Shown: piece by piece, positions 52,488-60,983 of the stretch | How positions within the stretch are numbered: position 1 is the stretch's first letter | How the letters are laid out: every line of letters begins with the position of its first letter | The notes under the pieces: model-generated | The model's database searches: none | The model's input: only the letters and a program-made list of their open reading frames with translations | Told to the model about the DNA's origin: nothing | Translations under genes and position numbers: made by a program | NCBI RefSeq assembly: GCF_017368795.1 | Contig: NZ_JAFNLL010000010.1 | Span: forward strand, 1-64,000 | DNA from: Arthrobacter cavernae | GTDB taxonomy: Bacteria; Actinomycetota; Actinomycetes; Actinomycetales; Micrococcaceae | Length of the DNA stretch: 64,000 nt | Direction: 5' to 3'

Positions 52488-54956
52488 ATGTCCCTCATAC
52501 GCGCGCTTAGCAAGGAACTGGAGGCACGCAGCGACAACTCGCTGCGTGCCCTGTTTGCCGCCCGACCGGACCTGATGTCGCCAACGGCGCCGGATTTCGC
52601 GGTCCTGGCCGCACGCGCAAGTGCACGCGTCAGTGTGCAGCGGGCCCTGGAACGGCTCAACAAACCCGAGATGCAGGTCCTGGAAACACTGCACCTGTGC
52701 ACCAACACCGATACCGGGCACAGCGCGTCCGCCGCGGGACTGAAAAAGGTCATTGCCGGGGCCACGATCGCGGCCCTCGAACCGATCCTTGCCAAGCTCC
52801 AGGAACTGGCGCTGGTGCACCGGGCCGAGCCCCCGGCCGGGGCCGCTTCACACGGCCACACCCGGCAGCGCTTCTATTTGCCCGTGGGCAGCCTCAGGGA
52901 TGTCATCGGCATTTATCCTGCAGGACTGGGCCGCAGCTACACCGAACTGGTCCGGCTGCAGCCCGCCTTCGCCCAGCGCGTGGTCCAGTTGGTTGCCGAA
53001 CTCCACGAGAGCGGCGTGGGCATCCACGCCGCCAGCACCCCGATGGACGCGGCCCTGGCCCTGCAGCGCTGGACGTCCAGCCCCGAAAGCATGCAGGAGA
53101 TCCTCTCACACGCCCCGGAGCGCACCAGGGGCCTGCTCGACAAGTTCGGCAGCTGGGCGATGGGCGCGGTCCCGCAGGCGCAGCGCCGGGCGTCCGTCGT
53201 CCACGAAAACGCCGACGTCGGACCGGTCGATTGGCTGCTGGCGCGCGGCCTGCTGGTGCCCCTTGATGCCGCGCACGTTGAGCTTCCGCACAGTGTGGGG
53301 ATTGCCCTGCGCGGAGGCGCCATCGTGGACCACTTCACCGTGGCCCCGCCCGTCCCCGAGCTCGGCAGCACCAGTGCTGCCCTGCGCCGGAACGCCGCGA
53401 TGGGTGCCATCGCGGAAACCCTGCGCCTCACCGGTGAACTGCTGGCCGCCGTCCGCGAGCAGCCGCTGGCCACGCTGCGCAGCGGCGGTGTGGGCGTGCG
53501 TGAACTCAGGCGCCTCGCCGAGGCCATGCGCTACGGGACGAATGAGACGGCCGTTCTCCTGGAAATCTGCGCCCTGTCGGGGTTGCTCCGACTCGACGTC
53601 GACACCTCCACGTGGGTGCAGCCGCCGTCGCTGGAATGGCTCGGTCTCCCCCGCCAGGACCAGTGGCTGTGGCTCGTCAATGCCTGGCTCGCCAGCGAGC
53701 GTGCGCCGTCACTGGTGGGCCAGCCGCTCACGGGCCCCGCGCCGGCCTCCGCGACGCACCATGGCGCGGCCAGCACCACCATCAACGCCCTATCTGCGGA
53801 GGCGCAGCGGCCCGACGCCCCGGTGGTCCGGCGTCGGATCCTGGAAATCCTGGACGAGCTGACGGTGGAGGCCGCAGCCCCCGACGGCCGGGCCCCCGTC
53901 CTGAACACGGCCGCCGTGATGGAACGGGCCGAATGGACCCAGCCCCGCATGTCGCGCCGTTTCAGTTCGCTGGTGCGCGGCATCCTGCAGGAGGCCGAGC
54001 TCCTGGGGCTCATGGGTTCCGGGGCCTTCACGCAGCTGGGCTCGGCCCTAGCGGCCGGGCGGCCGGAGCAGGCCCTGGAAATCCTCGGCGAGCACTTGCC
54101 GGCGGCCGTCAGCCATGTGCTGCTGCAGGCTGACCTGACGGCCGTGGCACCGGGCTACCTGTCGCCGGAGATCAGCGGGAAACTGCTTCTCATGGCCGAC
54201 GCCGAGGGGCAGGGCCCGGCCACGATCTACCGCTTCTCCGGGGACTCAGTGCGGCGGGCGCTCGACGCCGGCCATGACGCCGCTTCCCTGCTCGATTTCC
54301 TGCGCGAGCACTCCGCTACCGATGTTCCGCAGCCGCTGGAGTATCTGGTGCAGGACACGGCGTCCCGGCACGGCCGCTTGCGGGTGTCCACGAGTGCCAG
54401 CTTCATCCAGAGCGACGACGAATCGGCCATCTCCGAACTTCTGAACGAGGACGGCACCTCGGTACTTGGGCTGGTCCGCATCGCTCCCACGGTCCTGACG
54501 TCCACGGCCAGCCCGCGCGAGGTGGCCCGGACCCTGCGCGGACTCGGACTCTCGCCCACCGTCCAGGACGCGGAGGCCGCCGTCGTGCGCCTGAAACGGA
54601 CCACCGCGCTGCCCGGCAGTGTCCGTCCGCTGTATGCGGCGCCGCGGACGGCTCCGCCGGACGACGAGGTCGACGCCCAGATCGCCGTGTTGCGCCAGCA
54701 ACGCCATGCGCCGAACGTTACGGGCGAGGCGAGCGCGCAGCTCGGCCTGGAAACACTGCAGAAGGCCATCCGGCTTAAGCAGGCGGTGACCATGAACGTG
54801 GTGGACAGCCTGGGCAACTCCAACACCGAAACGGTGGTTCCGGTGTCCGTGTCCGGCGGGCGCGTCCGCGTGTTCGATCCGGGCAAGGACACCGAACGGG
54901 TCCTGTCCATCCACCGGATCATCGACGTCGAAGCTGCAGGGGAGCTGCAGAAGTGA
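52488..54956 (+). CDS. Helicase-associated domain protein, XPB partner
   Basis: An 822-residue protein with a C-terminal helicase_C_3/XPB-Ssl2-like domain but no Walker motifs, so not itself a motor. The N-terminal half has winged-helix-like repeats (SLIRALSKELEARSDNSLRA and LSKELEARSDNSLRALFAA; LERLNKPEMQVLETLHL). The C-terminal part (about 640-820) has TRHGRLRVSTSASFIQSDDE and ends in DTERVLSIHRIIDVEA. It is 10 bases before XPB and kept beside it in actinobacteria (as Rv0862c/Rv0861c in Mycobacterium, from memory). ATG at 52488 has TAACGT 7 bases upstream, a leaderless promoter. Confidence 0.88.
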   Translation: MSLIRALSKELEARSDNSLRALFAARPDLMSPTAPDFAVLAARASARVSVQRALERLNKPEMQVLETLHLCTNTDTGHSASAAGLKKVIAGATIAALEPILAKLQELALVHRAEPPAGAASHGHTRQRFYLPVGSLRDVIGIYPAGLGRSYTELVRLQPAFAQRVVQLVAELHESGVGIHAASTPMDAALALQRWTSSPESMQEILSHAPERTRGLLDKFGSWAMGAVPQAQRRASVVHENADVGPVDWLLARGLLVPLDAAHVELPHSVGIALRGGAIVDHFTVAPPVPELGSTSAALRRNAAMGAIAETLRLTGELLAAVREQPLATLRSGGVGVRELRRLAEAMRYGTNETAVLLEICALSGLLRLDVDTSTWVQPPSLEWLGLPRQDQWLWLVNAWLASERAPSLVGQPLTGPAPASATHHGAASTTINALSAEAQRPDAPVVRRRILEILDELTVEAAAPDGRAPVLNTAAVMERAEWTQPRMSRRFSSLVRGILQEAELLGLMGSGAFTQLGSALAAGRPEQALEILGEHLPAAVSHVLLQADLTAVAPGYLSPEISGKLLLMADAEGQGPATIYRFSGDSVRRALDAGHDAASLLDFLREHSATDVPQPLEYLVQDTASRHGRLRVSTSASFIQSDDESAISELLNEDGTSVLGLVRIAPTVLTSTASPREVARTLRGLGLSPTVQDAEAAVVRLKRTTALPGSVRPLYAAPRTAPPDDEVDAQIAVLRQQRHAPNVTGEASAQLGLETLQKAIRLKQAVTMNVVDSLGNSNTETVVPVSVSGGRVRVFDPGKDTERVLSIHRIIDVEAAGELQK

Positions 54957-54966
54957 GGAAGCAACA

Positions 54967-56610
54967 GTGAGCAACGGTCCGCTGATCGTACAAAGCGACA
55001 AGACCATCCTGCTGGAAGTGGACCACGAGCTCGCCACCGAGGCCCGGCATGCCATTGCGGCCTTCGCGGAACTCGAACGGGCGCCGGAGCACATGCACAG
55101 CTACCGGCTGACGCCCCTGGGCCTGTGGAACGCCCGGGCGGCCGGGCTTGACGCGGAGCAGGTGCTGGACACGCTGTTGAAGTACTCCCGTTTCCCAGTG
55201 CCGCACGCGCTGCTGATCGACGTCGAGGAGACCATGTCCCGGTACGGCCGCCTGCGGCTGGAGAAGGACCCGCAGCACGGCCTGGTGATGCGCACCGATG
55301 ACTACCCCGTGCTGGAGGAAGTCATCCGGGCCAAGAAAATCGCGCCGCTGCTGGGGCCGCGGATCGACGGCGAAACGGTGGTGGTCCACTCCTCCCAGCG
55401 CGGGCAGCTCAAGCAGCTGCTGCTCAAGCTCGGCTGGCCCGCGGAGGACCTGGCCGGCTATGTGGACGGCACGCCGCACCTGATCGCCCTGAACGAGGAC
55501 GGCTGGAAGCTGCGCCCCTACCAGCAGCTGGCCACGGAGAACTTCTGGGCCGGCGGCAGCGGCGTCGTCGTGCTGCCCTGCGGCGCGGGCAAGACCCTGG
55601 TGGGCGCGGCAGCCATGGCCACGAGCTCCACCACCACGCTGATCCTGGTGACCAACACGGTGGCGGCGCGGCAGTGGAAGGACGAACTGCTCAAGCGCAC
55701 CTCGCTGACGGAGGACGAGATCGGCGAGTACTCGGGCGCTGTGAAGGAGGTCCGGGCCGTCACGATCGCCACCTACCAGGTGCTGACCACCAAGCGTGGC
55801 GGCCTCTACCCGCACTTGGAACTCGTGGACGGACACGACTGGGGCCTGATCATCTACGACGAGGTGCACCTGCTGCCGGCACCGATCTTCCGCATGACGG
55901 CAGACCTGCAGGCCCGGCGCCGGTTGGGCCTTACCGCGACACTGGTGCGCGAGGACGGGCGCGAGGGCGAGGTCTTCAGCCTGATCGGCCCCAAACGCTA
56001 CGACGCCCCTTGGAAGGACATTGAGGCGCAGGGCTACATCGCACCGGCCGACTGCGTGGAGGTCCGGGTGGACCTGCCGCGGGACGAGCGCGTGGCCTAC
56101 GCCATGGCCGACGACGCCGACAAGTACCGGCTGTGCGCCACCTCGGAGACCAAGACGCAGCTGGTGGAGCGGATCGTGGCCCGGCACGAAGGCGAGCAGC
56201 TGCTGGTGATCGGCCAGTACATCGACCAACTGGACGAGATCGGCGAGCGCCTGGACGCCCCCGTCATCAAGGGCGAAACACCTGTGAAGGTGCGGCAGGC
56301 GCTGTTTGATGCCTTCCGCGCCGGGGAGGTGCACACCCTGGTGGTGTCCAAGGTGGCGAACTTCTCCATCGACCTGCCGGAGGCGTCCGTGGCCATCCAG
56401 GTCTCCGGATCCTTCGGGTCCCGGCAGGAGGAGGCGCAGCGCCTGGGACGGCTGCTGCGGCCCAAGCAGGACGGCCGCTCGGCCCGCTTCTATTCGCTCG
56501 TGGCCCGGGACACCCTGGACCAGGACTTCGCCGCGAAGCGGCAGCGGTTCCTCGCGGAGCAGGGCTACGCCTACCGGATCGTGGACGCGAAGGACGTTGA
56601 CGCGGCGTAG
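54967..56610 (+). CDS. XPB-type DNA repair helicase
   Basis: Superfamily 2 3'-5' helicase of 547 residues, the bacterial homologue of XPB. Parts in order: N-terminal damage-recognition-like domain (about 1-170), Walker A VVLPCGAGKTLVGAA at about residue 203, DEVH box YDEVHLLPAP at about 296, motif III GLTATLVREDGREGE with the RED-like motif, and motif VI SFGSRQEEAQRLGRLLRPKQ. All motor motifs are intact. It follows the helicase-associated gene by ten bases, and the two probably form one complex for repair or transcription-coupled tasks. Confidence 0.95.
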   Translation: MSNGPLIVQSDKTILLEVDHELATEARHAIAAFAELERAPEHMHSYRLTPLGLWNARAAGLDAEQVLDTLLKYSRFPVPHALLIDVEETMSRYGRLRLEKDPQHGLVMRTDDYPVLEEVIRAKKIAPLLGPRIDGETVVVHSSQRGQLKQLLLKLGWPAEDLAGYVDGTPHLIALNEDGWKLRPYQQLATENFWAGGSGVVVLPCGAGKTLVGAAAMATSSTTTLILVTNTVAARQWKDELLKRTSLTEDEIGEYSGAVKEVRAVTIATYQVLTTKRGGLYPHLELVDGHDWGLIIYDEVHLLPAPIFRMTADLQARRRLGLTATLVREDGREGEVFSLIGPKRYDAPWKDIEAQGYIAPADCVEVRVDLPRDERVAYAMADDADKYRLCATSETKTQLVERIVARHEGEQLLVIGQYIDQLDEIGERLDAPVIKGETPVKVRQALFDAFRAGEVHTLVVSKVANFSIDLPEASVAIQVSGSFGSRQEEAQRLGRLLRPKQDGRSARFYSLVARDTLDQDFAAKRQRFLAEQGYAYRIVDAKDVDAA

Positions 56611-56662
56611 GAACGGCCCAGGCCCCGCGGCGAGTTCGCACTCTTGGCTCAGGCGCTCTGGC

Positions 56663-57565
56663 TCAGGGCTTGAGCAGGTAGTCCGCGGCCGTGTCCCGGA
56701 CCGCCGCGCTCAGGGCATCGAGCATCCGCGACGGCGTACGCCAGCGCTGCCAGTAGAGGGCGACGTCGAAGGGCCGGTCCGGTGCCAGCTCCACCAAGCG
56801 CCCGGCGTCGAGGTCCGGCCCGCATTGGATCTCCGGCACCAGGCCCCAGCCGAGCCCCAACCGGATGGCGTCGGCGAAGTCCTGGGTCGCGGGCACGTAA
56901 TGCCGGGGACCCGGGACGGCGACGGGGCTGCCGAGCAGGGTTTCGAGGAACTTCCGCTGGTAGCTGTCCTTGCGGTCGAAGTCGACTGCGGGCGCGGCGT
57001 TGAGGGCATGGGGATGGATGCCGCCGGGCAGCCAGCGGTCCACGAACTCCGGCGCGGCAACCGCCCGGTACCGCATGACGCCCAGACCCTCCACACGGCA
57101 GCCCTGGACGGGCTCGGGCGTGGCCGTCACGGCCGCCATCACGGTCCCCGAGCGCAGCAGGGACGTGGAATGCTGCTCGTCGTCGCGGTGTAGATCGAAG
57201 GTGACGCCAAGATCCTTGGGCACCCGGACCAGCGCCTTAAGGAACCAGACGGCCAGCGAATCGGCGTTGACCACGACGGGCACGGCCACATGCCCGGGGC
57301 CTGCGGGCAGGCCGAGCTCCGCTCCGGCGTCGGCCTCCAGCTGGGCGAGCTGCCGGGCGAGCCGCAGCACCACTTCGCCGGCTTCCGTGGCCTGCACGGG
57401 GTTGCTGCGCTGCAGCAGCACCCGCCCGGCGCTCTGCTCGAGCGCTTTGAGCCGTTGGGAGACCGCCGACGGCGTGATGTGGAGCAGGCGGGCCGCCGCC
57501 TCGAGCGTCCCTTCCGAGAGCACCGTGGCGAAGGTGAGCAGCTGTTCCGAAGGAAACCGAGTCAT
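56663..57565 (-). CDS. LysR family regulator, ArgP/LysG-like
   Basis: Activator of the divergent exporter gene when basic amino acids accumulate. The 300-residue protein has the N-terminal winged helix LLTFATVLSEGTLEAAARLL and HITPSAVSQRLKALEQSAGR, and the effector domain of the ArgP type. The divergent order with LysE at 57634 and the short shared gap of 68 bases are the hallmark of the lysG/lysE system. ATG at 57565 has AAGGAG-like TAAGATCTCCTTATG flank. Confidence 0.92.
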   Translation of the reverse strand: MTRFPSEQLLTFATVLSEGTLEAAARLLHITPSAVSQRLKALEQSAGRVLLQRSNPVQATEAGEVVLRLARQLAQLEADAGAELGLPAGPGHVAVPVVVNADSLAVWFLKALVRVPKDLGVTFDLHRDDEQHSTSLLRSGTVMAAVTATPEPVQGCRVEGLGVMRYRAVAAPEFVDRWLPGGIHPHALNAAPAVDFDRKDSYQRKFLETLLGSPVAVPGPRHYVPATQDFADAIRLGLGWGLVPEIQCGPDLDAGRLVELAPDRPFDVALYWQRWRTPSRMLDALSAAVRDTAADYLLKP

Positions 57566-57633
57566 AAGGAGATCTTACGTAGCATGAGAATCTTTAGCTG
57601 GTCTGAATTACTGGGCGGCCATAGTGTCGATGG

Positions 57634-58275
57634 GTGAACACCTCCGACATCCTCCACGCCGCAGGCCTTGGCCTCGGAACCGGACTGGCCCTCATCGTCG
57701 CCATCGGCGCGCAGAACGCCTTTGTGCTGCGACAGGGAATCCGCGGGCAACATGTCTGGCCCATTGTGGCCGTCTGTGCCCTCTCGGACGCCGCCCTCAT
57801 CGCCGCCGGCGTAATAGGCACCGGTGCGCTGTTCACAGCGGCGCCGCTCGCCGTCGTCGTCCTCCGTTACGTGGGGGCCGCCTTCCTGGTGGGGTACGGC
57901 GCCATGGCGGCGCGGCGCGCCCTGCGCCCGCAAGCGCTGACGGCGGCCGACGGCGGCACCTCCTCCCCGGCCGGCGGACGCGCAGGCCTGGCCGCCGCCC
58001 TGGCGACCGTCCTGGCCCTGACGTGGCTCAACCCGCACGTGTACCTGGATACCGTGGTGCTCCTTGGCTCCGTGGCCAATGCGCAGGGCGCGGGGCTGCA
58101 GTGGTGGTTCGGTGGGGGCGCCATGGTAGGCAGTGTCCTGTGGTTCTGCTCGCTGGGCTTCGGCGCGAGGCTTCTCCGCGGCTTCTTCGCCCGGCCGGCG
58201 TCGTGGCGGATCCTGGACGGCGGGATCGCCGTGACGATGACGGCGCTGGGAGTCGGGCTGGCGCTGGGCGGCTAG
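57634..58275 (+). CDS. LysE/ArgO family amino acid exporter
   Basis: Membrane exporter of basic amino acids such as lysine or arginine, 213 residues with about six helices. The family mark [22 protein letters not shown] is at residues 12-33, and [20 protein letters not shown] is helix 4 with the conserved Asn-Pro. The start is GTG at 57634 with TAGTGT six bases upstream, so the transcript is leaderless. Control by the LysR protein encoded on the other side is expected. Confidence 0.93.
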   Translation: MNTSDILHAAGLGLGTGLALIVAIGAQNAFVLRQGIRGQHVWPIVAVCALSDAALIAAGVIGTGALFTAAPLAVVVLRYVGAAFLVGYGAMAARRALRPQALTAADGGTSSPAGGRAGLAAALATVLALTWLNPHVYLDTVVLLGSVANAQGAGLQWWFGGGAMVGSVLWFCSLGFGARLLRGFFARPASWRILDGGIAVTMTALGVGLALGG

Positions 58276-58343
58276 CAATTGTCGAGCGCCGCGCAGATTC
58301 CTCCCATCAAGCGTCCAGTCAACTCACAGAAACTGGGAGCATT

Positions 58344-59063
58344 ATGGATGTCATGAAAAAGAACGGCCCCGAAGCCAAGCTCCTTGTCGTCGACGACGAA
58401 CCCAACATCCGTGAGCTGCTCTCCACGTCCCTGCGCTTCGCAGGCTTCGAGGTCGTGGCCGCTTCGAATGGCCGCGAGGCGCTCGCCGCCGCCGAGCTGC
58501 ACGCCCCGGACCTCGCCGTCCTGGACGTCATGCTCCCCGACATGGACGGCTTCACCGTCACCCGCCGCCTCCGGGCTTCCGGCAAGCACTTCCCCGTCCT
58601 GTTCCTCACCGCCAAGGACGATACCGAGGACAAGGTCACCGGCCTCACCGTGGGCGGGGACGACTACGTCACCAAGCCCTTCAGCCTGGACGAGGTGGTG
58701 GCCCGCATCCGCGCCGTGCTGCGCCGCACCCAGCCGCTGGAAGACGACGACGCCGTGATCCGCGTGGATGACCTGGAACTCGACGACGACGCCCACGAGG
58801 TCCGCCGCGGCGGCACCGTGATCGAGCTGTCCCCCACCGAGTTCAAGCTGCTGCGCTACCTCATGCTCAACCCCAACCGGGTGCTGTCCAAGGCGCAGAT
58901 CCTGGACCACGTGTGGGAGTACGACTTCAACGGCGATGCCTCCATTGTGGAGTCCTACATCTCCTACCTGCGCCGCAAGGTGGACATCGATCCCGATGCC
59001 GCAGCCCTGATCCAGACCAAGCGCGGCGTGGGCTACGTGCTGCGGACGGCAGAGAAGCGCTGA
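58344..59063 (+). CDS. OmpR-type response regulator (TrcR-like)
   Basis: Phosphorylation-dependent DNA-binding regulator of 239 residues. Receiver domain with LLVVDDEPN (acidic pocket), Asp61 as phosphate acceptor in VLDVMLPDMDG and Lys111 in VTKPFSL; C-terminal winged helix from about residue 140 with ELSPTEFKLLRYLML and SYISYLRRKVD. The ATG at 58344 follows GGGAG by four bases. The histidine kinase gene starts two bases past its stop. The pair resembles TrcRS of Mycobacterium; the signal is unknown. Confidence 0.93.
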   Translation: MDVMKKNGPEAKLLVVDDEPNIRELLSTSLRFAGFEVVAASNGREALAAAELHAPDLAVLDVMLPDMDGFTVTRRLRASGKHFPVLFLTAKDDTEDKVTGLTVGGDDYVTKPFSLDEVVARIRAVLRRTQPLEDDDAVIRVDDLELDDDAHEVRRGGTVIELSPTEFKLLRYLMLNPNRVLSKAQILDHVWEYDFNGDASIVESYISYLRRKVDIDPDAAALIQTKRGVGYVLRTAEKR

Positions 59064-59065
59064 CC

Positions 59066-60514
59066 TTGGTACAGCGCTGGAAAGCGGCCTCCCTGCGGTC
59101 CCAGCTGGTCGCCATCATCATGGGCCTGCTGCTCCTTGCCCTGGCCGCCACGGGAGCAGGGACACTGGCACTGGTCCAGAGATACCTGCAGGACCAGGTT
59201 GACGACAAACTCAAGGCCGCGGTCCAGTTGGCGCAGATCCAGCAGTCGTTCGACAAGCTGTCCCAACACAACCCCTCCGTGCCCACGGACTATTCACTGA
59301 CGCTGTACGTCCCGGGGCTTTCGCCTTATCCTTTTGGCGGCAGCAAGGGCTCCCGTCCTGATATTTCCAACATCACCCCGGCCGAGGCCAAGGAACGTGG
59401 TTTCACCCCGTTCCAGGCGCGGGGCACCGATGGCGGGAACTGGCGTGTGGTGGCCGTGAATGTCGTGGACGAGAACGGGCGCAGCGGGGTGGTGATCGTC
59501 GGACTGCCCCTTTCCCCCGTGGACAAAGTCATGGAGCACGCAACCCTGGTGGTGGTGGGCGTCGGGCTCCTGACGCTCGTCCTGGCGTTCTTCATTGCGA
59601 CGTGGACCGTAGCGCGGTCCTTCCGGCCGCTGGGCCGTGTGGAAAAGACCGCTGCAGCGATCGCCGCCGGCGATCTCTCCCGTCGTGTGGAAATCGAGAA
59701 CCCCAACACCGAGGTCGGCCGTCTGGGTGGCTCCCTGAACGCCATGCTCGCCCACATCGAAGCCTCGTTCGCGGCCCGGGCAGCCTCCGAGGCCCGCATG
59801 CGCCGCTTCGCCGCGGATGCCTCGCACGAGCTCCGGACCCCGCTGGTCACCATCCGCGGCTTCTCCGAGCTCTACCGCCATGGCGCCCTGGCCAGCGAGG
59901 ACGACGTGGCCATGGCCATGGGCCGGATCGAAAGCGAGGCCAAGCGCATGGGCTCCATGGTGGAGGACCTCCTGCTGCTTGCCCGCCTCGACGAACAGCG
60001 TCCCCTGCAGCTCAGGCCAGTGGACCTCCAGCTGCTCGCGCACGACGCCGTGGTGGACTCCCTGGCGATTTCCAGCGGCCGCACCATTTCACTCATAGGG
60101 CTCGACGGCGGCAGCGCCTCGCCTGCCCCGGTGCGCGGCGATGAGGCCAAACTCCGCCAAGTGGTGGGGAACCTGGTAGGCAATGCCCTGCGCTACACGC
60201 CGGACGGCAGTCCGATTGAGCTGGCCGTGGGGGTCCGCAGCACACCGTCCGGGGCTTTCTCCGTCATCGAGATCCGTGACCACGGGCCCGGAATCCCGGA
60301 GAGCGAGGCCCCCAGGATCTTCGAGCGCTTCTACCGTTCCGACACCTCGCGGACCCGCGAGACCGGCGGCAGCGGCCTTGGCCTTGCCATTGTGGCGGCG
60401 ATCGTGGGATCGCACGACGGCACCATGCGCGTGGAAGAGACCGACGGCGGCGGCGCCACCCTGGTGGTCAGCCTGCCGTTCCGCGAGGAGCCGGCCGAGC
60501 TGTTATCCACATAG
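59066..60514 (+). CDS. Sensor histidine kinase (TrcS-like)
   Basis: Membrane kinase of 482 residues that phosphorylates the regulator before it. Helix 1 at about residues 12-35, an extracellular loop of about 120 residues, helix 2 at about 155-177, HAMP with RPLGRVEKTAAAIAAGDLSR, HisKA with ASHELRTPLVTIRGFSELYR, and HATPase with NLVGNALRYTPDG, DHGPGIP and GGSGLGLAIV. All kinase boxes are intact. The start is a TTG at 59066, two bases after the regulator stop; no ATG is near, and the next in-frame ATG would lose helix 1. Confidence 0.92.
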   Translation: MVQRWKAASLRSQLVAIIMGLLLLALAATGAGTLALVQRYLQDQVDDKLKAAVQLAQIQQSFDKLSQHNPSVPTDYSLTLYVPGLSPYPFGGSKGSRPDISNITPAEAKERGFTPFQARGTDGGNWRVVAVNVVDENGRSGVVIVGLPLSPVDKVMEHATLVVVGVGLLTLVLAFFIATWTVARSFRPLGRVEKTAAAIAAGDLSRRVEIENPNTEVGRLGGSLNAMLAHIEASFAARAASEARMRRFAADASHELRTPLVTIRGFSELYRHGALASEDDVAMAMGRIESEAKRMGSMVEDLLLLARLDEQRPLQLRPVDLQLLAHDAVVDSLAISSGRTISLIGLDGGSASPAPVRGDEAKLRQVVGNLVGNALRYTPDGSPIELAVGVRSTPSGAFSVIEIRDHGPGIPESEAPRIFERFYRSDTSRTRETGGSGLGLAIVAAIVGSHDGTMRVEETDGGGATLVVSLPFREEPAELLST

Positions 60515-60617
60515 CAGCGATGGGTGGTACCGGGGCCCCACACGGCTCCCTAGGCTCGTGGCAGAGGACAAAGTCCCGCCGCAGCCCGCGGACCCGTCAC
60601 AGTCGAAAGGCACCACC

Positions 60618-60908
60618 ATGAGCGTCATCTCCGTCGATACCGAACTCCTCCAACTCAAGTCAGCCAACGTCAAGGCGACGGTGGACCGCATCAGCGCCGA
60701 CGTCCAGGCCATGAAGAGCGGCCTTGACGAACTGCAGGCCACCTGGCGCGGCTCTGCCGCCAACAATTTCCAGTCCCTCGTGAGCGAATGGACGCTGACG
60801 CAGCGCAAGGTGGAGGAATCCTTGGCCTCGATCAACCTTGCGCTGTCCTCCGCGGCCGCGAGCTACCTTCAGGTGGAGCAGGGCAACACCCAGCGCTTCA
60901 CGTATTAG
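60618..60908 (+). CDS. WXG100 family protein
   Basis: A 96-residue helical-hairpin protein of the ESAT-6/CFP-10 kind. The turn motif is in LQATWRGSAANNF (Trp-x-Gly) at residue about 43, between two helices, and the C-terminal YLQVEQGNTQRF resembles an YxxxD/E-type export signal only loosely. No EccC, partner WXG protein or toxin is next to it, so secretion would depend on a system elsewhere. ATG at 60618 has GAAAGG 8 bases upstream. Confidence 0.88.
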   Translation: MSVISVDTELLQLKSANVKATVDRISADVQAMKSGLDELQATWRGSAANNFQSLVSEWTLTQRKVEESLASINLALSSAAASYLQVEQGNTQRFTY

Positions 60909-60913
60909 GCTCC

Positions 60914-60954
60914 TGCGGGGCCGCTGCCTGTCCCCCACAGGCGGCAGCCCCGCA
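60914..60954. terminator. Bidirectional terminator between WXG100 and RNase HI genes
   Basis: Arms 60914-60931 and 60937-60954 (core TGCGGGGC/GCCCCGCA) pair over 18 bases with two mismatches around a 5-base loop. It lies between convergent genes, 6 bases after one stop and 30 after the other. Confidence 0.75.
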
Positions 60955-60983
60955 CCTCAACGCACGCCCACCAGGTCAAAGCA

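Noticed and set aside
56611-56662. Direct repeat TGGCTCAGG after the XPB gene
   Set aside because: Two short copies only, between convergent genes; no stem or T-run and no sign of function.
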